A DNA stretch of 64,000 bases from positions 1 through 64,000 of the IMG/VR virus record IMGVR_UViG_3300049491_000357; one strand, given 5' to 3'. The DNA is from a virus. Below the pieces are notes generated by a model, which saw nothing but the letters and a program-made list of their open reading frames with translations, was not told where the DNA came from and made no database searches. This document shows positions 6,682 through 18,500 of this stretch, one piece after another; within the stretch, counting starts at the first letter, position 1; each line of letters starts with the position of its first letter. Position numbers and translations under genes: made by a program.

Positions 6682-9600
6682 TCAAGGCCGAAGCGGCGGG
6701 AGAATTCGCCGCGTGAGGGTGATGTTGGACGGGTCAATCGTGACCTTTCGGAAGTCGTTCACGATGGGTTTCCCCTCGATGTGATACAGATCTGCGGCGG
6801 AGTTACCTTCTGCCGTACCGTTTGTGCTGACCACCGTGTACCACCCCTGAGGGTCTACAGGGCTTGTCAGATAGTATGCCGTCGTTTGAATGAGCATCAT
6901 CAGCTCGTTTCCGGCCGAAACCTCAGCAAGCCCAAGGTTCGTCACGGTGTTTCGAACGAGGTAAGCCCGTCCAACAAGTACGGTGACTCGTGTGTCAGCC
7001 CCTCCAGGAGGAGCATGCAAGGCACGTGGATAGACAGCAGCCACCTCACCTCCAGGGTAAGGACCAGAAGCCGCGAAAAGAGAGCCTCCGCGGTTTACAC
7101 GGTAGTTGGTAAGGAGCGAGTAGTTACCCTGGTTGCCGTCAACGTGGGCCACAAAAGTCCCAGTCGCTCCCCCAATGTCGGAGTTCCCCAATGGAATTTG
7201 GGTCTCCTCGACATTCGACTGTCGTTGGATCGAAGTGAACAAAGCCTTGAAGGTATCGTTGTGGTACCTGAATCCGGTTGCTGCATCCGGCATGTACGAG
7301 TTTCCACGGAAGTCCTTGTCGCGGAAGAGAGCCCCCAACGGAAGGCGTTCTGTGCACCCGAGATAGGATTGACCTGGAGGGAAACCTTCATCACCCTGAA
7401 GAGCATCCAGTTTGATGGGGGGACGTGGGGATACGGGGTTTGCAGGAGGCCAAGGTGCTGCATCCTTGGCCTCAAACCCGACTTGGCCTGGATTTGGGTC
7501 AATGCTGTACGACGCAACGGGCAGTCGGCCAGTACCCAAAGTTGTGGTGAACCCTGTCTCAGCCAACACCTCAAGCACTTTTTGATTGGGTCGGGTGAGT
7601 GCGTCCTGATTGAGACCTTGACTCATAAGAGCCACAACCTCTCCCGATTGAAGTGGGCCAGGCGCATATCCAATGTCTTGATACACCGTCTGGCTCCCCC
7701 ATGCATCGCCTTGGTAAGGCGTTCTGGAGAAGTTGATCAAGACCTCATCGGAGTTGGTCACAGGTGACGGGACAATCAACTCAGGGGCATCGATAGATGC
7801 CGTGATGTTTGACGCTCGAACTGGCGAAACCGCTTCCGAACGCTGGCGGCTGAGCACCAACCGGAATTCCTTGCTGTTATTGAAAGCGTCACGATCAAAG
7901 CCGTAGATTGAAGCCTCGATGACGTAGTTCCCAGCCGCAAAGTTCGCGATGGGATTCACGGTGGACTTCGTAAGGTCCAGTGCCTCCGCATTCAGGATGA
8001 ACGTCGAGTCCCCATCGTCATCAAGCTCAATCCAGAAGAGGGGGACGTCGCAGTTTTGACGAAGTAGGTTCTTGGCAGCCGAGAGTGATCCCGTTGGGGC
8101 TCGGTCTCCAGCCCCGAAGGCAGAACCATTGATCTTGTAGTCATTGGCTTCGTAGACCGCCCAAAGACGAGCGGGCCCATAGAACGGAGGTAGCTCCAGT
8201 CCCTGTCGCCCCAACCCACGAGGGTCTGTGAACTTTCGGATGCCCGCGTACTGCTTGCCTCCAAATGTGAAGGTCCCGTTGTAAGGGGCAGGGTTGGTGC
8301 CGGGCGGAGTGAGGTCTAGGGTCGAGAAGCTGGCGTAGCTAAATGCCCCATAGCTGAACGGGATGTAGTTCTTTTCGGCATTCGCGAATGGACCAGCCCC
8401 CGAAGGTACGTTCAGGAGGTAGTTCATACCCTGGCTGAACGGTACCTGGTCCTGCCAAAGGAGAGGCAGGTCGTACTCTCCCCAACTCGGGACAAGCCCA
8501 CGTGGGAAAGTGATGTAGATGTTCTTTGTGGCTGGCGTGGGATCTGTCGTTCCCGAAAAGATACCCAGCGGGTCTGTCGTCGTGTACTTGGGGGTTACGC
8601 CATCTACTTTGAATAGAGGCATGAGCCCCTGTCCCTTAAAGACCGCGAAGTTGGCTCCCACAAAAGTCGGTACTGGGCGATCCAATCCCACTGTGTCGTT
8701 TGGGACGCCAGTGGTAAAGATACTCGTGATCACATACCGTCCAGGCTGAGGACCACCCGAGATAACGATCGAGTCTCCGACAGCTGCACCTGCTGTGACA
8801 AAGTTGACGCCAGCACCCTGGAACTGAGATGCCGAAGCATTTCCAGTTCCCGTAGCGAACGAGGTAGGACGCTGATTTGGAGAAGTCCCATCGAATGTGA
8901 TAACGCTGTCTGGAAGGTCAATTCTCCGAAGTGGTTGGAGAACAAGCGTCTTTGACCCCAGATCTGTGTACGCTTCTGAGGTGACAGGGATGCGAGGGGC
9001 ATCTCCGTTAGCGTACTTACCCCAAAATGGTACCCAGGTCGTTCGAAGACTGAAGCTGTTCGTTGCAACTTGTTGCTGGTTCAACAGCAAGTCGGCAGAA
9101 GGGAACAGCAAAGAGACCGAGTGAAAACTATCTGGGCGGCGTGAGAGCCCTCGTCCTGCACCATAGATGCAGTGGACGACAAGATAGAGCCGTTGTGCTG
9201 TCGTTGGGAAAGAGGGGCCAAACGTAACGACAAGGTCATCCGAAGAGGTCGGATTCGTTGGGGTGATCGTGTAGCAAGAAGGATCAAGCGGAGACGTCTC
9301 CCCGTCAACACGGAGCGAGAAGTTTACTGCTTGGCCGTCGAACATCCAACGTACCTGGTCCGCATCGCCTCCAGGAAGCCCAGCCTTCAACTGGTTCACG
9401 GGGATGGTGAGTACGTCTCCGGCCCCAAAAACGTTACCTACGGACACCTTGGTGGTGAGGTTCACCTGAAGCGCCAAGGACCACGACTCGTTAACCGGGA
9501 CAGGAGCGGCAGCAGCCGTTGGCTTGACAATCACCTCAATTCGTTGAGGGCAAGCGGCATCCGAAAAGATCGACCTGATGTTATCAGGGCCGTCAAGTTT

Positions 9601-11007
9601 GGTGATGCCTGTTGCAGCCGAACCGTTCGTGATCTTGTCTTGGTAGAAGACAAACTTCCCTTGAGTCCCACTACCCGAACGCTTCCAGTTTGTTCGAAGC
9701 TGACCCTGAAGTAGACGGTCCAGGTTCTCCGACAAGAGAGCGTTGTAATCGAACCCATTGCCGCTCACAACGTGCCGCAAATCAAGCACATCATTGAGAG
9801 CTACTTGGTCCGAGAACAGCCCATCAGGTCGGCCAGAAATCACCTTCACTGGAGTCCCAGCTTTGTGTGCTTCTGCACGAGACCCGTTCACACCACGAGC
9901 CAGGATGGTCATGACCCCACCCCCAGTGATGCTCTGGTACTGAAGCTGCTCATCTCCAATCTGGATGAGCACAGGAGTCAGCGGGGTCAGCGGCAACGGG
10001 ATGTTGGACGCAGAGGCCAACGTTGCCGACAGAGATGTTGCCGACAGGTCCACAGAAAGAGCAGGGTCTGTCGAGAACGTGGTAACTCCCGTACGATCCA
10101 CCGCAGTAGGGTTACGGTCGAATCCACCATTGAGGTTCTGGCTAGGGTCACCTGTCCAGACAATCGAGTTTCGACGGAAAACGGCAGCGATGGGGATCGC
10201 ATACACATACCCATCAACCGTCCCAAGACCGTTGGTCGTGCCGTCCCCTGCCCGCCAAAGTCCTGCATCCCCAAGCGCCTGACGCATGTTCTGAAACGTG
10301 AATGAGGTGGGGGTCGAGGCAGCACCCTGTGCCTTGACGGTAGCGGGGTCGAATCCGTCAGGGTTCGACGTGAGACCCACAAGCCCCTTCACAACTCGGA
10401 TGCGGTACTGAATTTGAACCCGCTGTGACGTCTCGAACCCTAGAGCAGGGTCCACCAAGTCATCAGGGAGGAACGAGTATCCTCCTTCAACGTTGCCGTA
10501 ACGGTAGACGGCAGAAGCAGAGGGCTTGTTGGTGCTCGAAGGGTTTGGCGGGATACGAGCTTGCCAAACCTCAAGAAACACGTAGTCGATACGAAAGTCA
10601 CCCGCATTGCTCGGAGGAGGGTCGAGAGCAATCTTGTTCCAGGTGTCAGCGTCGTCAGGACTTCCAGGAGGCGTACCCGTTCGGGTGCCCGTCACAGGAA
10701 TCAACCAACCATTCACTGCCGCCCAGAGAACCGGCTTTTGTTCCGCTGGACGCTGCTTACCAAACTTGAACCAGTTAGACCACCTGGCATTCGTGTCGTA
10801 AACAGCGCTGGAGTTCGTGTCGTTACCCAGCCACCCTGAAGGCATGCCACGCAGGGTGGCCTTCCGGGTGTAGTTGACCCCTAGTTCTTGGAGCAGATTG
10901 AATTCTGCGTCCATCGGGGGTTTACCCTGTTGAAGGATGACCTCAACGTACTCTGTCGCGTCGGGGTTCAGAACACGAGAGACACCTGGACCAAGGTTGT
11001 TCGCCAT
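6682..11007 (-). CDS. Large tail fibre or virion protein, paralogue of the 886-residue gene
   Basis: A 1441-residue protein. The N-terminus NLGPGVSRVLNPD...QQGKPPMDAEFNLLQE matches that of the 886-residue protein at 21136-23796, and further blocks align in order: MPSGWL, YVFLEVW, RVQIQYRIRV, GDAGLWRAGDG, LGTVDGYVYAIPIA, VFRRNS. The GKP-x-x-D-x-E-x-N pattern resembles the 'QGRV-LDADWNE' motif of DUF6519-type tail proteins from memory. Central beta sequence includes one dispersed module (AGAAVGDSIVISGG, about residues 750-800). A closing region with FRDKDFRGNSY matches the paralogue's DTDIEGRSY. The leader has only AGAAAGA-like purines. Probably a receptor-contacting or fibre-adaptor protein; no glycosidase motif seen. 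Confidence 0.78.
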   Translation of the reverse strand: MANNLGPGVSRVLNPDATEYVEVILQQGKPPMDAEFNLLQELGVNYTRKATLRGMPSGWLGNDTNSSAVYDTNARWSNWFKFGKQRPAEQKPVLWAAVNGWLIPVTGTRTGTPPGSPDDADTWNKIALDPPPSNAGDFRIDYVFLEVWQARIPPNPSSTNKPSASAVYRYGNVEGGYSFLPDDLVDPALGFETSQRVQIQYRIRVVKGLVGLTSNPDGFDPATVKAQGAASTPTSFTFQNMRQALGDAGLWRAGDGTTNGLGTVDGYVYAIPIAAVFRRNSIVWTGDPSQNLNGGFDRNPTAVDRTGVTTFSTDPALSVDLSATSLSATLASASNIPLPLTPLTPVLIQIGDEQLQYQSITGGGVMTILARGVNGSRAEAHKAGTPVKVISGRPDGLFSDQVALNDVLDLRHVVSGNGFDYNALLSENLDRLLQGQLRTNWKRSGSGTQGKFVFYQDKITNGSAATGITKLDGPDNIRSIFSDAACPQRIEVIVKPTAAAAPVPVNESWSLALQVNLTTKVSVGNVFGAGDVLTIPVNQLKAGLPGGDADQVRWMFDGQAVNFSLRVDGETSPLDPSCYTITPTNPTSSDDLVVTFGPSFPTTAQRLYLVVHCIYGAGRGLSRRPDSFHSVSLLFPSADLLLNQQQVATNSFSLRTTWVPFWGKYANGDAPRIPVTSEAYTDLGSKTLVLQPLRRIDLPDSVITFDGTSPNQRPTSFATGTGNASASQFQGAGVNFVTAGAAVGDSIVISGGPQPGRYVITSIFTTGVPNDTVGLDRPVPTFVGANFAVFKGQGLMPLFKVDGVTPKYTTTDPLGIFSGTTDPTPATKNIYITFPRGLVPSWGEYDLPLLWQDQVPFSQGMNYLLNVPSGAGPFANAEKNYIPFSYGAFSYASFSTLDLTPPGTNPAPYNGTFTFGGKQYAGIRKFTDPRGLGRQGLELPPFYGPARLWAVYEANDYKINGSAFGAGDRAPTGSLSAAKNLLRQNCDVPLFWIELDDDGDSTFILNAEALDLTKSTVNPIANFAAGNYVIEASIYGFDRDAFNNSKEFRLVLSRQRSEAVSPVRASNITASIDAPELIVPSPVTNSDEVLINFSRTPYQGDAWGSQTVYQDIGYAPGPLQSGEVVALMSQGLNQDALTRPNQKVLEVLAETGFTTTLGTGRLPVASYSIDPNPGQVGFEAKDAAPWPPANPVSPRPPIKLDALQGDEGFPPGQSYLGCTERLPLGALFRDKDFRGNSYMPDAATGFRYHNDTFKALFTSIQRQSNVEETQIPLGNSDIGGATGTFVAHVDGNQGNYSLLTNYRVNRGGSLFAASGPYPGGEVAAVYPRALHAPPGGADTRVTVLVGRAYLVRNTVTNLGLAEVSAGNELMMLIQTTAYYLTSPVDPQGWYTVVSTNGTAEGNSAADLYHIEGKPIVNDFRKVTIDPSNITLTRRILPPLRP

Positions 11008-11067
11008 CGAGCTATCTTTCTGATCTGATTAGTAGGTTCTCATTCTTCTTAGCTGGTTTGACACAAG
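11008..11067 (-). other. Intergenic leader of the 1441-residue gene, no assigned element
   Basis: Sixty bases between the 214-residue and 1441-residue genes. It is AT-richer than its surroundings on reading. I could not find a convincing hairpin or a well-spaced sigma-70 promoter on the minus strand; the start at 11007 has only a weak purine run. It is listed because it is one of the longer gaps in an otherwise compact block. Confidence 0.4.
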
Positions 11068-11712
11068 TCACCCCAAATCTAAGTAAAGAAGAGCCCAAGA
11101 AGCTACACGCAGTGGACGAGTCGGCAACGTGGTGACGTTGGTGAGACGTATGATGAACTGATTCCCCTGTCCAATCAAGGGGATATTGAGCATCCCCCCA
11201 TCCGTGGTAGGGTAGAAGTGGCCCCCGTTATCAAAGCTCACGTCACACGTGAAGTTCGACGGGCTACTCGCCTCCTCGATATACGTAGCCCCTACCCTAG
11301 AAAGTGAACTGTCGTTGTAGGCTAGGGAGAAGGTTTCAAAGGTTACCACGGCTTGACCGGGAGAGGCCAAAAGAGGAACTACCGTCGACTGGAACGTTGC
11401 CCCAGGGAAAATGTTGACAATGTTTCGGTCCCCAAAAGACCCGCTCACATTTGGAGCCCCTAGGTCCACGTCGATGAGATCAAGAAGATCATCAAAAACG
11501 ATGTTTGGGTATCCGGCATTGTAGGCCAAGAGCGCTTGGTGCTTCTTGGTAAGCAAATTGGACAAGTCGGCTGGATTTTGCACCGACAAATAGTCGGGGA
11601 CCCGGACAACGATGTTCCCGTTGGTTGTGGCATCAGGCCCCGACCGCACATCGAGAATCTTTGCTGTGGGGATCGGGTTACCAAACAGGTCAACCATGTA
11701 CAAGGTGCTCAT
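11068..11712 (-). CDS. Fibre-associated virion protein, unknown family
   Basis: A 214-residue protein from ATG 11712 with an AGGATGA ribosome binding site; the upstream stop and this start share one base (TGATG). The N-terminal 70 residues (FGNPIPTAKILDVRSG.., then a helix with LLTKKHQALLAYNAGYP) are mixed; the remainder is beta, with FTCDVSFDNGGHFYP and a final VASWALLYLDLG strand. No signal peptide or membrane segment. The gene lies between two giant fibre genes, so it may be a fibre tip, collar or chaperone-like partner. No homologue recognised. Confidence 0.66.
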   Translation of the reverse strand: MSTLYMVDLFGNPIPTAKILDVRSGPDATTNGNIVVRVPDYLSVQNPADLSNLLTKKHQALLAYNAGYPNIVFDDLLDLIDVDLGAPNVSGSFGDRNIVNIFPGATFQSTVVPLLASPGQAVVTFETFSLAYNDSSLSRVGATYIEEASSPSNFTCDVSFDNGGHFYPTTDGGMLNIPLIGQGNQFIIRLTNVTTLPTRPLRVASWALLYLDLG

Positions 11713-12446
11713 CAGCTCATCCTATGTCGGAGGTTGTCTCTCACGTAACCAGCTCCTGGTTGAGCCTTCCTACCATAGGGATGATGCCCAGAGGAAGTCA
11801 CATTTGCATACGAAGGCAAACTTACCTTCCCGGCTGGCGTCATGAGACGGTGATTGTACTGCGGCAAACGTGTTTGGGCGCCTACATTCGAGTAGGTGAC
11901 GTTCGTTGGGTCACCCCACGTTTGACCCGCAGCTTGCCAGATTGGCCGCCCCATATTGGGCCACGATTCCTCGATGTCCGTAGCACCTCCACCGATGACA
12001 ACGTTCTCGATATGCACGTTGTCTGCGTCTTCGATGATGAGGCCCGTCGCAGTCTGACCCACCGTCCAACAGACCACGTCTTCTCGTGCAACCGCAAAGA
12101 CCGAGTCACCCACGACGAACGATGGGATATCTGTGTCTGTGGCGTCAACGATGAGGGTGTTGTAGGTCGGCCCTGGCCCGGACAGGCTCAAGATGGTGAC
12201 CACAGCTTTAGGTACACCACCAGCACTCACGATCATGATCTTCATCCCCGGCTGCCATGCTTGCGAGGCAACCGAAAGCTGAAGGGTACGACCAATCCAA
12301 GAAGCGATAGTCGACGGACCGCTCAGGAACACGCCTTGTGCTGGGTAGACCCCTGGAGAGGAGGAGTTGCTGTCGTACCAGAGGATAGAGGCAGCAACGA
12401 GCCAACGGCTCAGGCGAGGGTTCCACCGAACCTTCATCTGAGACAC
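11712..12446 (-). CDS. Fibre-like ORF in frame behind a TAA stop; start uncertain
   Basis: From the first standard start, GTG 12446, this is 244 residues; ATG 12437 is next. Neither has a visible ribosome binding site. The frame is open back to the TAA at 12576-12578 that ends the 2119-residue fibre, so it is an in-frame continuation of that gene. The early segment MKVRWNPRLSRWLVA resembles the W-N-x-x-x-x-LVV blade motif at the end of the upstream protein (VAWNGSHYLVV). A segment resembling the dispersed beta module follows (WQPGMKIMIVSAGG), then VHIENVVIGGG, which looks like a beta-helix coil. The C-terminus is basic and unstructured. Likely a C-terminal fibre domain made by readthrough, by a rare start, or as a relic of a split gene. 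Confidence 0.6.
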   Translation of the reverse strand: MSQMKVRWNPRLSRWLVAASILWYDSNSSSPGVYPAQGVFLSGPSTIASWIGRTLQLSVASQAWQPGMKIMIVSAGGVPKAVVTILSLSGPGPTYNTLIVDATDTDIPSFVVGDSVFAVAREDVVCWTVGQTATGLIIEDADNVHIENVVIGGGATDIEESWPNMGRPIWQAAGQTWGDPTNVTYSNVGAQTRLPQYNHRLMTPAGKVSLPSYANVTSSGHHPYGRKAQPGAGYVRDNLRHRMS

Positions 12447-12578
12447 GAAGGGGGCAACCGGTTGTGTACCCGTCCCATTGCTCTTGGCCCCATACCCTGT
12501 CGGGTATGACCCGTAACCTGGGCCAGGAATCTGTCCAACGGCATTTCCGAAAAGGAAATCTCCACTGGGAGGGTTTTA
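12447..12578 (-). other. Open, protein-like stretch following an in-frame TAA
   Basis: Between the TAA at 12576-12578 and the first GTG at 12446 lie 43 sense codons in the same frame. They encode a Gly/Pro/Tyr-rich stretch (GQIPGPGYGSYPTGYGAKS) that looks like real protein. The only near-start codon in it is an ATT; no ATG, GTG or TTG occurs in frame before 12446. This is the only TAA among the 40 readable stop codons. The base after the stop is A, not the C typical of strong bacterial readthrough sites. Confidence 0.6.
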
Positions 12579-15500
12579 CGTGTTTGGGTGCAAGACCGCT
12601 GAGCCTACCTCGCCAAAACGGCTGTTCAACAGCTTGGCTTGAAGTTGCGCCTTGGACGTACCCAACTGAAGCATGGGCATAACAACCAAGTAATGTGAGC
12701 CATTCCAGGCAACATCTCCACGCTGGAACGGTACCTCAACAGGAGGGTAGTTCAAAACCACTTCTGGGGTCGTGGCTCGGACACTTGGCTTGAACCCGTA
12801 AAGAGCTAGCTGAGAACCACCATTCGTAACTAGAACAGCGAACTCATCCTCTACCTCATTGTAGGTAACACCATGCAGGATACTGGTCTGTGGCGAAGAG
12901 CTGTTTGCCCACGTAGGGTTTTGAATGAGAGCCCCTCGCGTAGTAACCCCAGCTTTGGTGGATTCCAAAGACCCGGCATTGTCGTAATCCGACATACCAC
13001 CGCCACGGATTTCACCGTAGATGGCCTTACCCCCCAGCACATTGATGTCCCCAGAGTTAAAGAGACCCTGAACGATAAGCTGGTGCCGCCGTGGGTCGTA
13101 GTTGATGACGGGGTACACCCCATTCGAGTCGACGGAAGTCACCAGGGTGTTGGTGTCCATGACCCTGGTAACCACAAGCTGGTCACCAGGCTGAACGTTT
13201 GCCTGCTGGTAGCGGAGCACGACGTAATTGACACCAGCAGTTCCTGTTCCGAACGTGCTGCTGGACGCTGCGATATTGATGTCTGTCGCAGTCACAACAT
13301 CAATCATGTAGATGCCCTGATCAGCACCGCTGGTGACTACCAGGTAGTCTCCTGGGCGAACACCGCGAGTCAAGAAAGTTGCAGCACCATCCGTGAACAG
13401 GGATGAACCTACGTTTGTGACGCCAGTTGCTCCTGATGCCACGAACGGGCTGACTTGATTCCCGAAAAGCTGGATGACCGTGTAGGCAGCACTATAGAAA
13501 GGCGCAGCCCCTGTCGCCAAAGTCCCCGACTGACAGGCATACCCGAGTGAGTGCACCCCACCCCCAGAGCCCAACGTTGTGGTTGAGAAGGGCCCATTCG
13601 ACCCAGGGTAGGACGTCGGATACCCAGCTCCAGTTTGAAGCCCCTCACTCGACATCTGACGAGTAGGTTGCGGCCTTGCCCCACCGTCCTCAGGCATTGT
13701 CGTGAAAAAGACAGTACTGGACAAGGTAGGTGGGCTAGCGGTATCCGTCGGAACCACTACTTCGTAGAAAACCGTGAACCGGCTGCCATCCCAAAGGACC
13801 TTTGGGTTCTGGAAAGCCCCAGGTTCCGTCGACTGGTCAATCACGTAGGTGGTTCCACCTCCACCAAAACCAGGGAATGGGCCACTTCCAGGGAACTGCC
13901 CTGCCGATGCAGCAGCATCCATGTTGAAGAGAGTCACCCCGATGGTGGACCCTCGCATGCTTGGGGCCGTCGAGTCATACTGAGGAACCATACCGGCCGC
14001 CCAGACAACTGCATAGACTTTGCCCGAAAATGCAGCCTCACAGACAGAGACGGTGTTGTTTTCGTTTGGGGTCGGGGCTTGGCCGCCCTCTCCAGAGAAC
14101 CCGGTACCATCTGAGATGTGGACGGCCGAGAGCGGGAACTGAGCCATCAGCCCCCCAAAGGATGATGCAGCCTCGTACGGGTCAACCAACTCACCCGTCT
14201 GCATGTGAGTATCCTCACTGCCCGGCAAGTAGCTCATACACAGATAGTAACCTACAGCTGCATCCGACGACCCCACCAAGAGCGTGGTAGCATTGGCCTT
14301 CTCCACCCAGAAGATCACGAACCTTTGGCCGTCCCAGATGACCTTTGGCCCTACCCCTGGTGCCAAATAACGAGGAGGGTTATTGGCAATATTCTCGTAA
14401 GAGGGGTCAGTTGGCCACGACGATAGATCGCCACGAGCGAGCGTAGGCCCATCTACATAGACAGGGTTGTTACCCTTTGCATCTGTGTACACAGCCCCGA
14501 TGATGCTCGTTTCAGGGACCAACGTAGGGGCGTACGGAGCATAGATACGAGACGTTGGGAAAACGAAGACGTTTCTGAATCCGTCTGTATCGAAGGACAG
14601 AGTGGATGCAGTAGGGGCCAAGTGCCTTGTGTAGACATGTGCCTTACTGAGCATCTCAACACTGCTTGAAGGGGTAGCCTCAACAGCTAGGTTTCTCAAC
14701 GTGACGTTGTACGGACCAAACGTCTGCCGGAAAAACTCTACGGAGTTGGATGGAGACGACTCGTCCCCTGCCATGCGGTCAACAAGTCCGTAGAAGCTTT
14801 CGCCCCAAGCAATAGCTACCGTAGAGCTTTCGCCCAACGCCCTTCGTCCAATCCCTTTCGGACGACCTGGGGCAACGCCCCGGAAGCCGACGTTTGCCTT
14901 GTATCGGCTTGTAGGCTGAAGACGATCAGCACTTTGCCCAGCAAGTGTACCCGATACTTGAGAGGGGTAATTGCCGCCCTGTGCTTGAGGACGCCGCATC
15001 AGTTCGACTTCACGAGGCACACTCGAAAGGTCGCTCGGTTGATCCGCCCACGTGATGAAGTCCGTGGAGGTGATGACCTGGCCATCAGAGCTGATACGGA
15101 AGCCCTGATTCTTGGCTCCTGCCGCCAAGGGGTACTCAGGAAGCAGAAGGTACCACTCTTTGCCCGTGATTGCGGCGGCACCAAGAGGTTGCCCCGTCAG
15201 GTTTACCGTGTGTTCGTCAGCCACAGACACAATCGGCAACGTGAGTGCTACCGGAACTCCAGGTTGCACAGGAACGTAGATGGCGGCCCCTGTTGGGATC
15301 GTCTGTCGGAGAGTCCAACCGAAGTTTGCAGTCCCCGCTGCATCCGAACCAAAGTAAAAGAGAGGGTCGGTGAACCACGAATTAAGCCCGTTGACCTGGT
15401 AGTTACCCGTGAAGCTGTGGATGCTGTTCTTGGAAGGGCTAACAGCAACCCAATCTTGTCCCGTCCAGGTCACGTCAGGGATACAAGACTCCACTCCCGC

Positions 15501-18500
15501 CATGGTCCAACGGTAGGAGAAGTTCAAGAAACTGACCTCACGAGCGTGATTGTACGGGATACGTACGCCACGCTGATGGTTAGGTCGTTCCGTAATGGGA
15601 GTCCTGGTCCCAAGGCTCTTCAGCGAGACTTCAAGGTCACGAGAGATACGCCCAGGGAACTGAGGGTCTACCTGGCTGGTAAGAACCCCAGTCCATTCGT
15701 TACCAGCACCTGCGGGGAGATAGTTCTTTTGAGTTGGATAAACCTGCTGCCCATCGTCCCGAAGAACAACAGAACAGGTAGAGACATGTTCGCGGTACAC
15801 AGCGGAAATGTCGTTCGAAGGGATATCCCCACCTGGGAAAGCGCTTCCAGACCACGTGGGACCGCTTGCTGTGACTCCATTGTCGAAGTTCTTGACTCGT
15901 GGGTACGACGGAACGCAGTGGGTATTGAACCCTTGGAAAACCACACACCAGTTGGAGGCACCTCGTGAGATACGAACATAGTCCGGCTCACGCATCTCCA
16001 TTTGGTATAGGCTGACTTGATTTGCAGCTACCACCCCAACATCCAACCCTGCCTCAGTGATGACTCCAGCAGACTGACGTACACGACGACCCCGGATGAC
16101 GCTCGAAGGCGAAACCGCCCACGTCACTCCAGCTTCAGCAAGGAAGTCTGATGCTCCCTCCCATTTGATGAAGAGGTTTGCACCTGCGATGCTGGTTACG
16201 ACCCCAGAAAGGCCCTGCTGGACCGTGGGGAACGTTGGGCTCACCAGGACATGAACCTTCGACCCCACCTTAACCCCAGAGGTTGCCCAAGCTGGATAAC
16301 CAGGGTCCGTCAGGAAGCTGGTTGCTCCGACGGTGATGGTGCCCCCAGCGTCCAGGTAAAGAGGGTGATTCTGGATCGACCAAACAGCCATGAATCCGCC
16401 CAGCTCATCAGCTTCAACCGAGGTCGAAGAGACGATGGCAGTAGACGGGATACCTGCTGTTGAAGAAGTGGAGGTGAATACCGCCCCCGCTTTGATGTAC
16501 CTACGATCCACCTGAGAGGCTGTAGGAGTGTTGCCCGTGTAGTTGTATGTCCAGTACACGAGGCAAGCAATGTAGTCCCCAGTCGCCGAGTAGTTCTCAG
16601 ACGCAATACTAGGGTGATCCGAGAAGTTGTTCGTCGTGACAGGATAAAGGGTGGCGTCCGTATAGATAATCTCCCACCCTTCTTGAGACGTGTCGGTGTT
16701 CAGCTGAAACTGCCGAAAAGCAACCCGACCACCAGAATTGGGTCCTACGGTGTGCTCCTCTACCCAACAGATGGTGTACTCGTTTGCGTGCTCACTGTAC
16801 GCCAATCTAGGATAGTGCCCCCCAGAATGCCACTGCCCTCCAGTAGAAAGGCGTCCAAACAGCGGATTTGCATTGTCCTTGATGTTGACCCCAATCCCAG
16901 GGAAAACCTTAGACCCATCCTCTCGAATCTCGTTGAAGAGGATCTCGCCCGTCGTCAACGACCCGTAAACGGTTGCCCATACTCGACGTACTGGGTTCCA
17001 AACCGTATCTGTGCCTTCGACTTTTTCGAAAGCCGCCAACGTGGTCACGGTGGGAGAGATGTTGGTCCCCATCCAAGCCAAAGGATCAGGCCAAGAAGAG
17101 GCGTCATACACACCCCAAGTTGTGTTGGGGCCGACCTTAATCGGACCTGACACAGACGCAACCATAGAGCCGACAGTCGAGTCGAAGTTCCTGTAGATGA
17201 GCCGAGTCCCAGCGCCTTCACCTTCGATGGTCGTGCCAGGCGGGACCATGATGGCGTTCTGGATGTAGTAACGACCCTTCTTGAGATGAACGGTCCCAAA
17301 AGGGGTGGTCGTGAGTTGAGCATGTAGGGTGGTCGTGAGCCCTGCATCCAAGTGTGACCGAATGCCCCTCGCATCACCCCCGAACGTGCTCAGAGGGTTC
17401 ATGTTTGCAGCCGCGTTTGCAGGACCGCCTGCATCCGAAACTGTAAAGGCAGTCTTATCTGCCACAAACATCTCTGTGTCGGGGTACCCAAATGTAGCAA
17501 AGAACTCAGAGGTCTTTGCTAGGAACCGCCATTGCTGAGAGTCTTGACGATACGAGAAGTACCGCAAACCCCTTGTGGAGAGAGAACTCGTAACCTCCGT
17601 GGTCCCAAATTCCGCAGAAGCTCTCCGCCATGGGGGCAGGAACGGATAAGAAGTTGGGCTAGAAACCTGAACGTCCGGAGCACCAAGAGCCTTCACATAG
17701 GCATCATCACCTAGTGCGGTTGCTCCAATTTGGAACCCCTTATACACAGAGTTGTTGGCGATAACACCCGAGTTGTTAAACTGGATCTTCCCTGCCGCGA
17801 ACGATTGGAAGTCGTCACTACGAGGAAAGTACACTCCCCGAGAGCTGCCTTTGGTCAAAGACAAGTCGATAGACCAGAAAACAGCATAGAGCTGGATGCG
17901 CCCCGTCGTTACGTTGACACCTCCAGCAACTTTGATGTTGCCCCCAAGTTGAGGAGCACAAGAGAATCTTACCGTTCCAGCACGGTAATCGATGGTCATC
18001 CGCTGATCTGTAGCGGGGATAGCCGGGTCAATTACCGGATTGAGGGTTGTGATGGGCTTGGTGTAATCGGGCCCAGTGCCTGCACCATTCGAGGGGTAGA
18101 GAACAACGCGATACCCCAAAGTATCAAGACTAGAACGCAAGACAGAACGAAGAGTCCCGTTATCAAAAACGAAATCCGCCCTATCGTTGGCAGACTCTTG
18201 TGGTCGTACAATGTTTTGAACACGTTGAGCATTGATGGCGGCAAGTGACGGGTTGAGCTGGTTGTGGATGGCACCTGGCCCCACCATCAGAAACGTCTGT
18301 TCGTGTCCCTTGGGGCCAGACCCCGGGACAGCAAAAAGCTGCATCGCCTGAGGACGCACGATGACGTAGGAGAAAAGATCTCCTGCTCCAAAATCGAAGG
18401 CGTTCGTCACCGTACCTGGATTCCAGATATCCGATACTGTGAGGGTGTTCGGAGCCACCACCGTAATGGTGCCTACTACGTTAGCATTCAGCTCTCCAAC

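Noticed and set aside
6205-7767. A 520-codon open frame on the plus strand, and many other long plus-strand frames
   Set aside because: It lies antisense to the 1441-residue gene and three other minus-strand genes with coherent motifs, has a Cys/Arg-rich composition without domains, and spans several real gene boundaries.
11008-11067. A promoter before the 1441-residue gene
   Set aside because: A TTGACA-like hexamer exists only on the plus strand; no pair of hexamers with suitable spacing was found on the coding strand.
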